A stretch of DNA of 64,000 bases from Congeria kusceri (Eukaryota; Mollusca; Bivalvia; Myida; Dreissenidae). The DNA lies in NCBI GenBank assembly GCA_027627225.1, contig CM051029.1, positions 18,219,656-18,283,655 of the forward strand. Direction: 5' to 3'. The translations under genes were made by a program, and so were the position numbers. This document shows, in pieces, positions 41,500 to 53,462 of this stretch; positions within the stretch are counted from its first letter, which is position 1; every line of letters begins with the position of its first letter. The notes under the pieces are model-generated. The model worked only from the letters and a program-made list of their open reading frames with translations, was not told the origin of the DNA and searched no databases.

Positions 41500-41602
41500 G
41501 TGATCCTATATACATATACTGGACTGTTATATATGTGATCCTATATACATATACTGGACTGTTATATATGTGATCCTATATACATATACTGGACTGTTAA
41601 CC
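41500..41602 (+). repeat. 35-bp tandem repeat, three copies
   Basis: The unit is GTGATCCTATATACATATAC then TGGACTGTTATATAT. Confidence 0.95.
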
Positions 41603-41869
41603 AGTGGTCAATTTATATTCAATTAAAGTTAACTTGGTTGTGGCTTGATACGTATTGCCACAGGTGTCAAAACTTTTAGATAAACATATAGAAATAAGTG
41701 TGAAAATACTTGTTGGGATATTTCGAGTTGAAACTTCGACATAACCATCTTCTTATTATATAAACTATGAAGGAAGAAAGTCTGGAGTTATATTCCACTT
41801 CAACATATGGTATTGGGAACTTAACCTCAAGAGAGTTCGAGATAACGATGTTCAGCAGTAAATGTTCAC

Positions 41870-42226
41870 ATGCAAATTGAGAAAATTGCCTGTTTTGGCA
41901 TTCAAATGAAGACAATCGGCTGTTTTAGCATTCAAATGAAGAAAATTGGCTGTTTTGGCATCCAAATGAACAAAATCGGCTGTTTTGACATTCAAATGAA
42001 GAAAATCTGCTGTTTTGACAGTCAAATGAAGATAATCGGTTAAATAGCATTCAAATGAAGAAAATTGGCAGTTCTGACATTGAAATGAAGAAAATCAGCT
42101 GTTTTGGCAATCAAATGAAGAAAATCTGCTGTCTTGACATTCAAATGAAAAAAAATGGATTAATTTGGCATTCAAATGAAGAAAATTGTTTGTTTTGGCA
42201 CTGAAATAAAGGAAATCGGCTGAAAG
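41870..42226 (+). repeat. 30-bp tandem array, about 12 diverged copies
   Basis: The unit is CTGTTTTGGCATTCAAATGA followed by AGAAAATCGG, with variants. Confidence 0.9.
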
Positions 42227-42544
42227 AATGATGAATCACACCCCTGTTTATATAAGCCAATGAAAATAATTGTTACATTCCTCTTGTGTTGGTTAATTTA
42301 TGTTAAAACAAACTTCTTTTGTTGTTTTCTGAGAGTCTAAATTGGAAATAAATCTATTATATCTTGTTCATAGTCGTTGAAGATTTAAGGATTACAAATT
42401 ATAGGTTGTATAATTATAACATGAAACGGCTACATTCGGTTTAGAATAAGGACAATAAGAACTACGCATGTGCCAACAATGGGTGTGACAAGCTTTAGGC
42501 TTTAGGCTATATTTTCGTACAAAATCGTAAAATGAATTAGTGTT

Positions 42545-42785
42545 GGCTTAGGCCCCCTCAAAAAAAATCTGTGTTTCTGGCAACCCGACCCTACCTCCAC
42601 CCCATTCCTCCCCATGACCCTAAAGTTTTTAGCAACGATTGGTTTCTGTGAAATCTGTCATTGTCAGATTTTCGATAATTTTGCCTAAATCAGTTTTAAA
42701 AAACAACAAAAAAAACTCAATCCCGACCCTACCTAACTTTTTAGACCGTTGCCCGAAACACACAAGTTATTTTTTTTGGCCTTAT
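42545..42785. mobile_element. MITE, reverse copy of 10885-11157
   Basis: TGTGTTTCTGGCAACCCGAC on the left and CCGTTGCCCGAAACACACAA on the right. Confidence 0.7.
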
Positions 42786-43197
42786 TGACAAACATAATTA
42801 GTAACAAATGTTGCATTTCATTATTTATTCCAATCAATATAAAATCTGCATGAACATGTGTGTAAATAGCTACTCTCATAAACAATTACAAATAGTAATT
42901 CTGTATGTACATGTCACTCAATAAAATTATAATTACAAAAAATCACACACGAAGATGAAAAGAAACGCAAACACTTCCCATTAAATAATTTTGTCTGGGC
43001 CAGTATATAAATATGTCTGGCCCATGCTTGTAGAACTAACTTTGGTGTGTTAACGTAATCTGAGTGCAAACTGAACCTATAAATTATTTGAAGGTATTGT
43101 TACTTAAAACAATTTTATTTTGCTTTCCACTGAGGTAGAAACGTGCCTTCATTCCAAAATAAGCTAATTGTAATAATAATTTTGTAAACAATTAAAT

Positions 43198-43446
43198 GTT
43201 TGTTCGGTTTTTTCGCCGTTTTAAAAGTATTTCAGCATATCACGGCGGTCATTTAACCTACTCACACTTTTCCTGGGCAAGCTTAGCCGATCTAAGCGGT
43301 TTACCAGTACTAAGTGCACATACATGCTTATGCCAGTAACTGACAACTGCCCTACTTGAATCAGAGGTAGGGGGAGAATGGCTGTAGGAATAATTTCATG
43401 ACCAATCCCCACACAAGTTATGTGGCCTGGCTGGGGTTCGAACTCA
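43198..43446 (-). mobile_element. tRNA-derived SINE, head-truncated
   Basis: The body is reversed; the copy ends at the B box (GGGGTTCGAACTC on plus), so the rest of the tRNA head is missing. Confidence 0.88.
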
Positions 43447-43644
43447 CAAATGAAACGATTTTGTATTGCAGTATTAAATATTTAATATAAACAAAAATGT
43501 CATGTAGTTAAGGCAATGTATTAAACAACCATGTTAAAATAATTGTTAATTTGTAATCATTGTGACTAATAGAACAATATGATTACTGTAAAAGAAAAAT
43601 TGTAAATTAAAAACTAATGGAAAAATAACCACATTTATTGCTGA

Positions 43645-44090
43645 AAAAATGTTAATATGAATTAGATGAGATAAACTGAGTTTTGACTGTTATTATTTAT
43701 GAAAGATACAGTATAAAAAAAGCCATTGACTTGAATCTATACAGAATACTAGGTTAGTGTTGAATAAAAATAACTTTATTTAGCGAGACTTAGAACACCT
43801 GAAACCAGCCTTGGCTTCACGTTTTCATGCCGAGCAAATGCAATTATCTAAATTCGAAATTTGCCTGGTATTCTTTTTATTCCATCATTTTCATTCTTCT
43901 TTACAACATAAACAGAAGAAAAATAAATAACATGAAACAACAAAAAATGTTAAATGAAGTCACGAAAATAAAAATGATGAAGTCATCATTCTGCGCATGT
44001 TTGCTTTATTCCACGTGTTGAAATACAGCTGAGTTTATCCCACGGGATGTTATTTTATCAATGCTGGCGTGATGTTGGGATAAAAATGGA
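43645..44090. mobile_element. Transposon fragment with inverse relatives at 47025-47125 and 28556-28925
   Basis: 43645-43752 (TTAATATGAATTAGATGAGA, TAAACTGAGTTTTGACTGTT) is the reverse complement of 47025-47125. 43745-44090 is related to 28556-28925. Confidence 0.6.
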
Positions 44091-44689
44091 TAATTACAAA
44101 TACAATAATATTGGCATATTGGCAGAATTACTTCTAACATTTAAACTGTGATTATTTTTTTCGACAAACAAATGTAACTAAATGTCACTAATTTCCTAGG
44201 GTCCAAAACACTAGCATTTTTTTAAAGATACTACATTACGTAAATATGGTCATGGGAAAAAAATATAGGTAAAAAGTCAAAGTTTGGGGAAAGTGCATAA
44301 GGCCATACAAAATTTGATTTTATATTTAGCATCCCAATTATTTTTCGAATCCTACCAACCAGGCAGGAAAAAACAATGAGTTGATAAAAATGTTTACTAG
44401 CGAAACTCTTATATATCATCTTCATATTGGGAACCTACTATTACACAGTATATTTCAACTGTGTAAATTGACTACTTGCACAATATTTTTTACAAACATT
44501 GGTAAACAACCTAAGTCATTTTTTTCCCGAAAATTTTTTGATATGCATTCCGATTGTTCACTTTGTAAAAAATGTGGGGTTTTTTCGTTCAGGCATCCCA
44601 AAACCTACCAGCCAGAGGACGCTAAACATAGAATCAAATTGGTATGGCCTAATATTTAATTCTATGGTAGTACTTCCATTATGCACCCA

Positions 44690-45000
44690 TCAATATTTTC
44701 CCCCAGGGGGGGGAGCTGCGGGCATATACGGGACTTTAGACTTAAAGCAATTCCCGATAGGCGGGAATTTGACACAGAGAATGATTCTGGGTCCCGGGAA
44801 ATAGACTTTGTTCGGATTTTAGATCCTTGTTATATTGGCCCCCGGACCATATGATACACTAATTAAGCATCCCCTATTGAGGGGATTTAGACAAAAATGC
44901 TTGGATCTAGGGTGGGGAATTAGACCCCCCCAAAGTACAATAAGTCTAATTCCCCTGGGTTTGCCCGCCGCTCCCCCCCCCCGGGGGAAAATATTCATAG
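44690..45000. mobile_element. GC-rich LINE-like relic in inverted arrangement
   Basis: AATATTTTCCCCCAGGGGGG then GGAGCTGCGGGC at 44692-44723 is repeated in reverse at 44962-44997. 44721-44802 matches, in reverse, the segment 52776-52858 beside the LINE endonuclease frame (GGCATATACGGGACTTTAGA, ATTCCCG-ATAGGCGGGAATT). It is much more GC-rich than its surroundings. Confidence 0.6.
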
Positions 45001-45002
45001 GT

Positions 45003-45454
45003 GCATTAGCCAAAATAGCCATTGGCTACTAAAATTTTTAATTGGCTGCTAAAATATCTGAAAATATTTGACAATGAAGCTTATTTGACACTTGCTGGGA
45101 GAACTGTTTCTAAATAACAGGTGTTTTTGCAAATATGAAACGGTTTGGTTACTCATTCTGATGATTTCTCAGTGCCAAACTAGAAAGAGATTTTGCTTGT
45201 GAAAGATATTTTATGGATACTGCTGTACAGAGTAAAAAGTGCATCCTTTTGGGGGGGGGTTTCTCCACATTGTTTGTCCCGGATTGGGAAAGAACATTAA
45301 ATATACAGAAGCATGATAATATTCCTGACCTTGAAATATATCTGAAATAACGAGTTCTCATCGGTTGTAATAAATAAAATTCTAAAGCAGTTGTACCATC
45401 GAACATAAGGAATACTTTTGATTCATTTGTTGATATGTTTTAAAACACATGCAT
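45003..45454. other. Intergenic, no gene seen
   Basis: AT-rich with a G run near 45250. No recognisable coding or repeat structure. Confidence 0.4.
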
Positions 45455-45740
45455 CACTTACATAGTATTAAAAATAGGTCACAAGCTAAGTCAGTCTTTC
45501 AGGCCTAGTGCTTAATGTGACAGACTTTTGGTCCATAGGTATTAGGTTTGACTCCCAACAGTCTGCACATTTTTTACATGCTTTTCTTGATAGAATATAA
45601 GAGTGTTTTTTTTACTGCAGACGCTTTCGTTTGTGTAGTCAGGACAGTTTGTGACATGTTTAAACAAGGATATCAGTGAAACTAATGGATGCTCAAGTAG
45701 GCAGCATAAAATTATGAATGTATGTGAACAGTCCCTTTAA
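45455..45740 (+). mobile_element. tRNA-cassette element, partial copy E
   Basis: The tRNA-like part (CCTAGTGCTTAATG, AGGTTTGACTCCC) is decayed; the right end is GTGAACAGTCCCTTTAA. Confidence 0.55.
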
Positions 45741-46510
45741 GACACTGATTGCCTGGTGACTAGGTTACTTGAATGTGACATTCCTAAAGACTCTCTTCAT
45801 TTGAAAACCTTGACACTTTGAGGAGAAAAAGGAGAAAAAAGTTTATCAGGCTACAGAACTATGAACCAATACTCCGCCAAAAATGCTTGCTAATATTGCT
45901 AACATATATTTAAGTACACTATGAATTTTTCTGCTACCATTATCAAATACATACATTTTCTGTGAATGAAACTCTAAAATCTAACATTTTATACATAATT
46001 GTTTCCAGTATAAATTGTTGCTAAACGATGTTGATGTGTTTATTTGCTCACTGATGCTTATGACAATGAATATTTGGTTAATATATTCTAAAGCACCAGG
46101 GAAGAACTAATACTTAAATTAATGACGCCAAGTATAATTGGTAAATAAAGTAATACATTTCAGTAATGTAAAATTATAGAATGATAATACAATTTCTTCA
46201 ATTGCTAACAAAAATCAAATTTGACACATAAACAAAAGTGTTAATAAGCATTCATTTCTTAACAGTTAGTAATATTGTGAAGAAAAGCAACAATTCTATT
46301 AATCCGTCTTCAATAAACTTGGTCCTAACTACGTCTTTTTGATTCAGCAGACACATGCACACCGTGAATTCAGTATTTCATAGTAAATACCCTGTTTAAA
46401 AATGTTGATGTTAATTTGATGTGCAATAATAACGTTCATTGAAATTTTCATATATAGCTTGGTGTTGAATTATTCTAATATTGCTCACGCAAATACCCCA
46501 ATTAGTTATA
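45741..46510. other. Intergenic, no gene seen
   Basis: AT-rich sequence. No exon, array or element end recognised. Confidence 0.4.
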
Positions 46511-47330
46511 AACAAGAGGTCCAAAATGGCCCTGGGTTGCTCACCTGAGTTTAATAAATCATAATGGTTTGTACAAATTTAATAGTGCGTTCAGGGATGT
46601 TTTAAGTTAACAACTAACATCAACAATGGACCACTGACAGCCATGTTTTTCAGCCAAAAAATAATTTGAAAGAATATTATACATAGTCACACAAGCAACA
46701 TTATTGTTATATTATTTCAAAATCCATCTACTGGTTTCAGACAGGAAGATTTTCAAAGTTTTCAATATAGCCATATAAGGAAAAGTGCCCCCTCCTGGCG
46801 GCCATCGGTTTTTTAACGAATCAAAGTGATTAGTATGAATTCGGTAGGGGGATCACCCAAGGAACATTTCTGTGAAATTATATCGAAATTCTGCAAGTAA
46901 TTTCAGACAAGAAATTTTTTGAAGTTTCCAATACAGCCATATTTATACAAGGAAAACTGCCTAACGCTCTGGCGGCCATGTTTTTTTATCAAATCAAAAT
47001 GATTTTATAGAATTTGGTACTAACATAGTATTCTGTACAGATTCAAGTCAATGGCTTATACTGTCATCTTTCATCAACAATAACAGTCAAAACTCAGTTT
47101 ATCTCATCTAATTCATATTAACATTTTTTCACCCAAGGAAAATTTATGTGAAATTATTTTGAAATCCTGCCAGTGGTTTCAGACAAAAAGATGTGTAAAG
47201 TTTTCAATACACAGTGATCGAAATTAACACGAGGTTGTATGTATGACCGTTGACGACGAATGACGGACGTGGGGACAGTGACTGACCACAACAGCTCACC
47301 CGTGAGCACTTTGTGCTCAGGTGAGCTAAT
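46511..47330 (+). mobile_element. Relative of the tandem-unit hairpin element with a different interior
   Basis: It starts AACAAGAGGTCCAAAATGGC then GCTCACCTGAG and ends GAGCACTTTGTGCTCAGGTG then AGCTAA, the same termini as 794-3110. The interior has three diverged units with CCATGTTTTT, GGCGGCCAT and TTTCAGACA(A/G). It includes the 47025-47125 segment. Confidence 0.7.
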
Positions 47331-47460
47331 AAAAACGTCGTTTTTTTATATATTGTTTTGGTGCATTTCTTCAACAAAAAGTTGAATGTATATTTAATTA
47401 ATTAATTAAATGGTTTTACCAAGTACATTACTTTTAAAGCTTGCAAATTAAAACATTCAG

Positions 47461-47466
47461 TTTATT
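47461..47466 (-). terminator. Poly(A) signal AATAAA of CEP19
   Basis: TTTATT on the plus strand, hence AATAAA on the minus strand, 34 bp past the CEP19 stop codon. Confidence 0.5.
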
Positions 47467-47499
47467 ATGCATAGATAGCATCATTAAAAATCTCTCAGT

Positions 47500-48006
47500 T
47501 CAGAATTCCATGTCTGAGCCATTGTCCGAGTCCCATCCAGATTCAATAATATTTTCGTCATCAAACTCCACCTGTACGTCATATTTGAAGTTTGGATCGT
47601 CGGGCCGTACCTGATGTTTCGTAAAGGTAGTGTCCATAACAACTTTTTTGCGTTTTAAAGTTTCCTCGTCCACAGTGTTCAGGTTTTGCTCAGGATCTAT
47701 TTTATCCAATTCATCGTTTCGCGCTAAACTGGCCTCCAGACTCATCCCGTTTAACTTGTCCCGAATAATCGTCACGAGTCTCATCAGCTGAGGCTTGGTT
47801 ATCTGGGACACATACTTCCCATGGCGTGGATTGGTTTTGAGCTCATCCGCCGCCGTTTCGATGTTTGAATTTTTCGTGAATTCCCGAAGCGGCATCGTTC
47901 GCCTCCGTCGCTTGGTGGACCCTTTGTCATTGTAAACAACGACTATGGACGGAGGGTCAAACTTCACTCCACATTTTTGTATCTCTATCTCATCCATCTT
48001 CACCAT
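47500..48006 (-). CDS. CEP19: CEP19, centrosomal protein of 19 kDa
   Basis: A single open frame of 168 aa starting MVKMDEIEIQKCG and ending DNGSDMEF. It matches CEP19 along its length: KCGVKFDPPSIVVVY near the N terminus, MPLREFTKNS, NPRHGKYVSQI, DPEQNLNTVDEETLKRKK and DDPNFKYDVQVEFDDE near the C terminus. Family length is about 165 aa, so the protein looks complete. In vertebrates CEP19 sits at centrioles with CEP350/FOP and recruits RABL2 to start ciliogenesis; that is family knowledge. An acceptor (TTTCCATGTCACAG|G on this strand) lies one base before the ATG, so at least one untranslated upstream exon is likely. The putative 5' intron holds a large nested transposon stack (48501-51377). 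Confidence 0.93.
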   Translation of the reverse strand: MVKMDEIEIQKCGVKFDPPSIVVVYNDKGSTKRRRRTMPLREFTKNSNIETAADELKTNPRHGKYVSQITKPQLMRLVTIIRDKLNGMSLEASLARNDELDKIDPEQNLNTVDEETLKRKKVVMDTTFTKHQVRPDDPNFKYDVQVEFDDENIIESGWDSDNGSDMEF

Positions 48007-48010
48007 CCTG
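48007..48010 (-). promoter_or_regulatory. 3' splice site just upstream of the CEP19 start codon
   Basis: On the minus strand the sequence reads TCTTTTTCCATGTCACAG|G then ATGGTG. The pyrimidine-rich tract and CAG fit an acceptor, so the CEP19 coding exon would be preceded by a 5' UTR intron. Confidence 0.5.
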
Positions 48011-48569
48011 TGACATGGAAAAAGATATGTGGAATTATAGAAAGAAAGAAAATTAAAGAATTATGTTAATTTCAGGCCTCTTTCTATAAGCCTAATGGGT
48101 CAGAATATCGGACACTTACCCAATCAAAATATGGCTGTTTTTTCCCAAATGAAAAAATAAATACTCTCCACTACAGAATTTGGTTTGACATTACTAACAT
48201 CTCGTAGAAAATTACATCAAGAAATATTTTTATAATAAACCCATTAAAAATCAACATGAAATTTAGAATATAAACTAATCAATGGAAATTGATACAGTCA
48301 ACAAGATTTATTTGTATATTCGTTTCCCAATTTGTCAAATTTTACGTTGAGAAATTCCCAATTTTCTAACTTTTTCCCCAAAAGGTCAGAAAAAAGCCTG
48401 AATTTGTGAAGTTTTTGCTTAGGAACATTTTCAGCCTGTGAGAATGTTGGCAAAGTTTTTGTCTGTTCCCTCTAACATACCTATATCTTGAAAATATAAC
48501 TGAGGTGTGTCATGGAAAAACTGGACTAAATGCACGTGTAAAGTGTTGTCCCAGATCAGCCTGTGCAGT

Positions 48570-50965
48570 CAGGGCCCTCAATCTACGATTTTTGCCGCCG
48601 AATATCGGCCCCACTCCCCCACCTGAAAAGTATGTTTTTTCCCCTAAAAAATGGAAAAAAATTCCCCCTAGGAGATCTGCAAAAAAATAAATAAACATAA
48701 CAGAAAACCTAGTTAAGATGCCAATAATTGTCAGCATCATAAGTATAGCAGTTTTGGTCCAGATCTCTACATCGCTAATATTTCATGGACACGTGTTATG
48801 TGCGATAAACAATAAACCGATCCGTTCAACATCAAAGTGAAACAGTTTGACGTCATCAGCTTATATTGCGCGTGCCACCCATTACAAAGTCCTTTCACTG
48901 CTGTCGCTTTAATTAGCAGCCGAATTACACGCTGTCCACGTGGAGGGTGTTCACAGTACCTGTATGTCATAAATCAATACTGACCTATCTGAACGACAAT
49001 AAATTATTTTTTTGTTTAATAGGAAATGTTAACTGCACAGAAAAACGCACTAACTATTTATTAATCCCGGCGAAATCACGAAAAACTGCAAAAGTATTTT
49101 TTTGTTTAATAGGAAATCAGGGCTTTCCTTAGACTTGGAATTTCAAGAGTCAATGACTCTTGGGGTCAAATTTACAAGAGTCAAAATTAAATTCGCCAAG
49201 AGTCAGATATTAACCTTCAAGAGTCAATGATTTGTGGGTAGTTTCCATTTGTTTTATTATTATTTGTATTAATTACTTATTTTTATTTTATAATTTAATA
49301 ATATTATTTAAATTTATTAATTATGTTTTTTATTAACTTATTATTATTTTCTTTCTAATTTATTTAATTTTATTTTCTTCTCATTATTATTATTATCAGA
49401 TCCAGTATTATTATTATTAGATCCAGTATTATTATTATTAGATCTATTATTATTGTTACTATCTATTATTATTTATTATTATTAGTATTATTATTAAGAC
49501 GATTTTGGCATATTCTTTACATACTAAAAATACCAATGAATTTTTTGTGTAGAAATCGCATATCATGTACAACAATAAAACGTAGGCTTTACTTCCCCCC
49601 AAAAATATGCGTAGTTACGGTCCGCAAATATTGTTTCACTGTTAAAAAGTATAATTAATACACTGCAATAAAATAGTTATTCAAATTCTAAAGATCGCAA
49701 AGTTTTTGCACTACAAAAGTTTTATACAAAAAGAAAATATTTCAAAGTTCTTGCACTACAAACTTTTTATTCCCAGATGGCATGTATATATTTGGTAAAG
49801 CACATGGTTATACACGCACGCTGTCCATGCTTGGAACGTGACGTCGTTTGTGTCGGCATAACTTTCGCGCGCTTTTCTAGAAAACAAAGGATTGACGTGA
49901 AATTCACAGACTATTTTTAAAATGTGTTTATGACACTCGAACACTAAAATTGGATGGTGGATATTTCGGATATAGGAAATGTTACCTAAGAGTCCGAATT
50001 TTTGTTGAAATCGGATTCCAAATTTAGGAAATATATTAATAATTTTACCCGAAATATAAAGGAAAGTAATTTAAAACAATGCCTTTATATTTAGGAATGT
50101 GGATATTATCAAAAACGGAAGCAGTGAGTAAATTGTGTTTTAAACGGTCGGGAATAAACATACTCTAATGGACTCATGTACATTAACTAAAGTGTGGATA
50201 CATGTATATTATGCCGATATAGCGATTGTTCACGTCATTGGAAGCGTATATAACTATGCGTTTTAATTGGTCAATATAGATTTTTCTGAGCTACAAAACT
50301 CCGCCGAATGGGTGGAGCTACACGATAACTTGACCGCTGATGGACAGCGTCTTTTTAAAGATTGACTCCGCCTCCAACCAATAATCGCCGAGTGTTTTAT
50401 CAACTTTGACATCGCTCTTCCACTAATTGGGATAATCAGCCAGCCGAGTTATACTGTATGACGCAAGTCCGGAAATTGTCCCGGGTCAAAAGTGACGCAT
50501 GAAGTAATTATATCGCGAGTCAAACAAACGTATTTTGAAATTTCCACGCGTCAAAACCCGGGAGCTCGGGTCAAAGGAAAGCCCTGGAAATGTTAACTGC
50601 ACAGAAAAATGCGCTAACTATTTATTAACGCCCGCGAAATCACGAAAAACTCATGGAAATGATGCATGTATAGCTGCAATGTTACATGTATACCGCAGCC
50701 TAGTCCAAATTTTAAGCGTTATCGGTAGATTCTATGGGGGTTTTTGTGCAAAAAATAATCAAAGTTATATTTATAGGAGTTTGATTTGCCTTAAAGATTA
50801 CATGACGTTTTTACCAAACCGCAATAAGACGCGAGTTTGTTCAGGTTGAGTTAGTTTTCAAATCAGTTAATCTGTAAAAACTTCCATATTAAAATATTCC
50901 CCCGGTCAGTCACAATTCCCCCTCCAGAGGGCAGTGGGCCCCTTCCCCCAAAACTGAGGGCCCTG
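48570..50965. mobile_element. hAT-like element with CAGGGCCCTCA ends and 5-bp target duplication
   Basis: The ends are CAGGGCCCTCA and TGAGGGCCCTG. The flanks GCAGT at 48565-48569 and 50966-50970 restore the MITE word CCTGTGCAGTCC. No transposase frame remains. It is itself split by 49118-50586. Confidence 0.85.
49118..50586. mobile_element. Inner hAT-like element with CAGGGCTTTCCTT ends and 5-bp target duplication
   Basis: The ends are CAGGGCTTTCCTT and AAGGAAAGCCCTG. The flanks GAAAT (49113-49117 and 50587-50591) are identical. The interior has a GAGTCAATGACTCTTGGG segment and TTATTATTATTAGATCCAGT microsatellite sequence. No transposase seen. Confidence 0.85.
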
Positions 50966-51010
50966 GCAGTCCACATTCGGGAAAGTGCCGTCGTCTGCAC
51001 ATGCTGATCC

Positions 51011-51300
51011 AGTTTGTTTGTTTGGATTTTTCGCCGTATTCAACAGTATTTCAGTCATATAACGGCGGTCAGTTAACCTACTCACACTTTTCGTGGGTCA
51101 GCTGGTTTACCAGTACTTAGTGCACATACTTATGCCAGTAACTGACAACTGCCCTACTTGAATCAGACGTAGGGGGAGAATGGCCGTAGAAATAATTTCA
51201 TGACCAATCCCCACACAAGTTATGTGGCCAGGCAGGGAATCGAACTTGCGATCCTCCGATTTGTAGTCCAGCGCTCTACCAACTGAGCTAGCCGGCCCGG
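51011..51300 (-). mobile_element. tRNA-derived SINE, complete
   Basis: AGTTTGTTTGTTTGGATTTT at the tail and ACCAACTGAGCTAGCCGGCC at the head; same family as 30039-30334. Confidence 0.92.
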
Positions 51301-51698
51301 CTCATGCAGGACGACACTTTACACAATGACACTTTACGCAAATGCATTAGGCCCAGTTTACCCACTGCACGCCTCATATATTTTCGTGTATGAACATTAT
51401 GGATTTTTTCAGACTGACTATTATTTCCTTGTGCCACAAACAACATCAGCAAGTCAATAATACATGTAAATGTCATTTCTAGGCATTTTTTCCGCATAGA
51501 TGCAAGATATACATAATTTATACAAATATCTTTCACTTGCAATTTTTTGCATGCAACAAAAAAAATTAACAGGCAAAACAAATTTTTGACTTGCATTTGC
51601 GAGTGCTCAATTCAAGTCCTGCTGCGCGTTTGATGCTTAAAATGGTTGATACATGTTGTATGTACATCTACTTACCATTTACATAAATAGCCTTCGAA

Positions 51699-52099
51699 CA
51701 GTGACTGGGAAACCCATGCGAAATGTGATATTTGTGCACAAGATAAAGAAAAATCGCAAAGAAATGTTCACCGATGCGATTTTGCACCGCATTTACATTT
51801 TTGAGTAAGAATCGATAAACGCTGCTGTACAATACACAATGCTCAGTCTGGTTTGCAGTTTTGTCAGTAGTCGGTGAGATTTTATCCATAAAATTAATTT
51901 GGCAGTTTGAAACTCTATATTAACAGACACTCGTTACACCTTAAACGGGAAGCGCTTGCGTCTTCCTGCTGTCTTTTTCTCGATTTGATGTTCACAAAAT
52001 GTAATTGCTGTAAATCCCTCCAAAAATCAGAAGAAATCCCATTAATTTTTGTGGAGATGAAAAATAATCTCATATGGAAAAATCCTTTCCCAGTCACTG
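51699..52099. mobile_element. Possible short DNA element with 14-bp inverted ends
   Basis: CAGTGACTGGGAAA at 51699 and TTTCCCAGTCACTG ending at 52099. No clear target duplication and no gene inside. Confidence 0.45.
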
Positions 52100-52880
52100 T
52101 TTGAAAGACAATAACGATATTGTCTTTTAACATTAAAATCACAATCCAGGCACACTAGAGCCACATAACTACTGCTGCATACAAAAGTCAGCAGTAAATG
52201 ACCGGGGCATCAGGGTCTGGTATGTCAACGTAGACTTGGGCCGTTCTGACCCACATTAATTTATTGTGCTCAGCCAATATATTTTGCAAAATGCCTGTCA
52301 TTTTGCAATAATTTTCCAATTTATCTTGAAAAAAGATGCCTCAATTTCAAATTAGTTAATAAAAAATTATTGAGGCATTGGCTATTTTGGATTATGGTAA
52401 CGCAAACATAGAGACTGGGCATACGGTAAAATTCGTGTTAGATGCAATGCGAAAATGGAACAGATAGTGTAGCGTCTTTAACGACCGATATTCCGAAACA
52501 CTACATGACGTTGCACGGTATTCTCCATCTTAATTATTGCTTATTACATAACAGAGAAAATATTGTGCAAAAGGCACTTGAATTACATGAAATTATGTGT
52601 TGTCTCATGTAATAAAAGCAATAAACACCTAATCTTGTACGATCTGTGTCAACTTGTCAACCATCTTGGATTCACCGCTTCCGGTTCGCTTCTTGGGTCA
52701 AATCGGTTCATTCGTTTCGGTCTGCTAGGTTATGGCCCAATCAAAAACGGCGCAACGTTAAAAAAAGAAAGTATATTTTCCGGGACCCGGAATCATTCGG
52801 CATGTCCAATTCCCGCCTGTCGGGAATCGCTTTCAGTCTAAAGTCCCGTATATGCCCGTCAGTAACGGCGACTCCAACTA

Positions 52881-53231
52881 ATGAAATCGTATAATACTGA
52901 CATTCGAATAATGACGTGGAACGTAACTGGAGTAATGACGGCAATTCCACACCTAACTAACGAACTTTACAACAAAGATATCCGTATTTGTGGACTATCA
53001 GAACATTGGCTACAAGAACACAATAGGGGACTTTTGAAAACAATAGACTCGACGTACAGCGCCAATACGATTATTTCGTCCAACGTTCATACCCACAGGC
53101 ATATCGTCAAAGGCGGAGTTGCGATTTTGTGGCACAATAAGTTTTATAAAATATGGTATAAAATTACAACGAGTGTCAGATCTTTTTTATCACATGCTTT
53201 TAAACGAAAAAAACGTCTAATTTTACCATAA
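52881..53231 (+). pseudogene. Truncated LINE endonuclease (EEP domain, N-terminal part)
   Basis: An open frame of 116 codons with RIMTWNVTGVMTA, ELYNKDIRICGLSEHWLQEH and KGGVAILWHNKF. This is the start of an apurinic-type endonuclease of a non-LTR retrotransposon: the Asn of TWNV and the Glu of LSEHWL are the expected catalytic-site positions. The full endonuclease is about 230 aa and is followed by reverse transcriptase. Here similarity stops near 53145 and no reverse transcriptase follows, so it is a dead fragment. The segment before it (52776-52858) matches the relic at 44721-44802 in reverse. Confidence 0.8.
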
Positions 53232-53462
53232 CATGTTGATAAATCCTAAAAGTTGCGTATTGGCATGACGTCATTTCATGCTGACGACGGCATTTCACCA
53301 AAATAACGTCATGCGATTGGTCAGTCAAAGAATATCTAGCCAATGAAAACGTTCAGAATGTTATCTTACACATGTGTAAAATAGCAATATTCGTAATGGT
53401 TGTATTACACGGGAGACAAGGTAATGCATGTGATAAATAATAGTTTATAAACACAACTTGAC

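Larger units (their letters stand above)
48501..51377. mobile_element. Hairpin MITE broken into three pieces by later insertions
   Basis: The pieces are 48501-48569 (GAGGTGTGTCATGGAAAAAC), 50966-51010 (GCAGTCCACATTCGGGAAAG) and 51301-51377 (ending CCCACTGCACGCCTCA). The gaps hold the element 48570-50965 and the SINE 51011-51300. Confidence 0.85.

Noticed and set aside
51668..51889. A 73-codon minus-strand open frame
   Set aside because: No recognisable domain; half lies in a possible short element. It may overlap an untranslated exon but is not supported as protein-coding.
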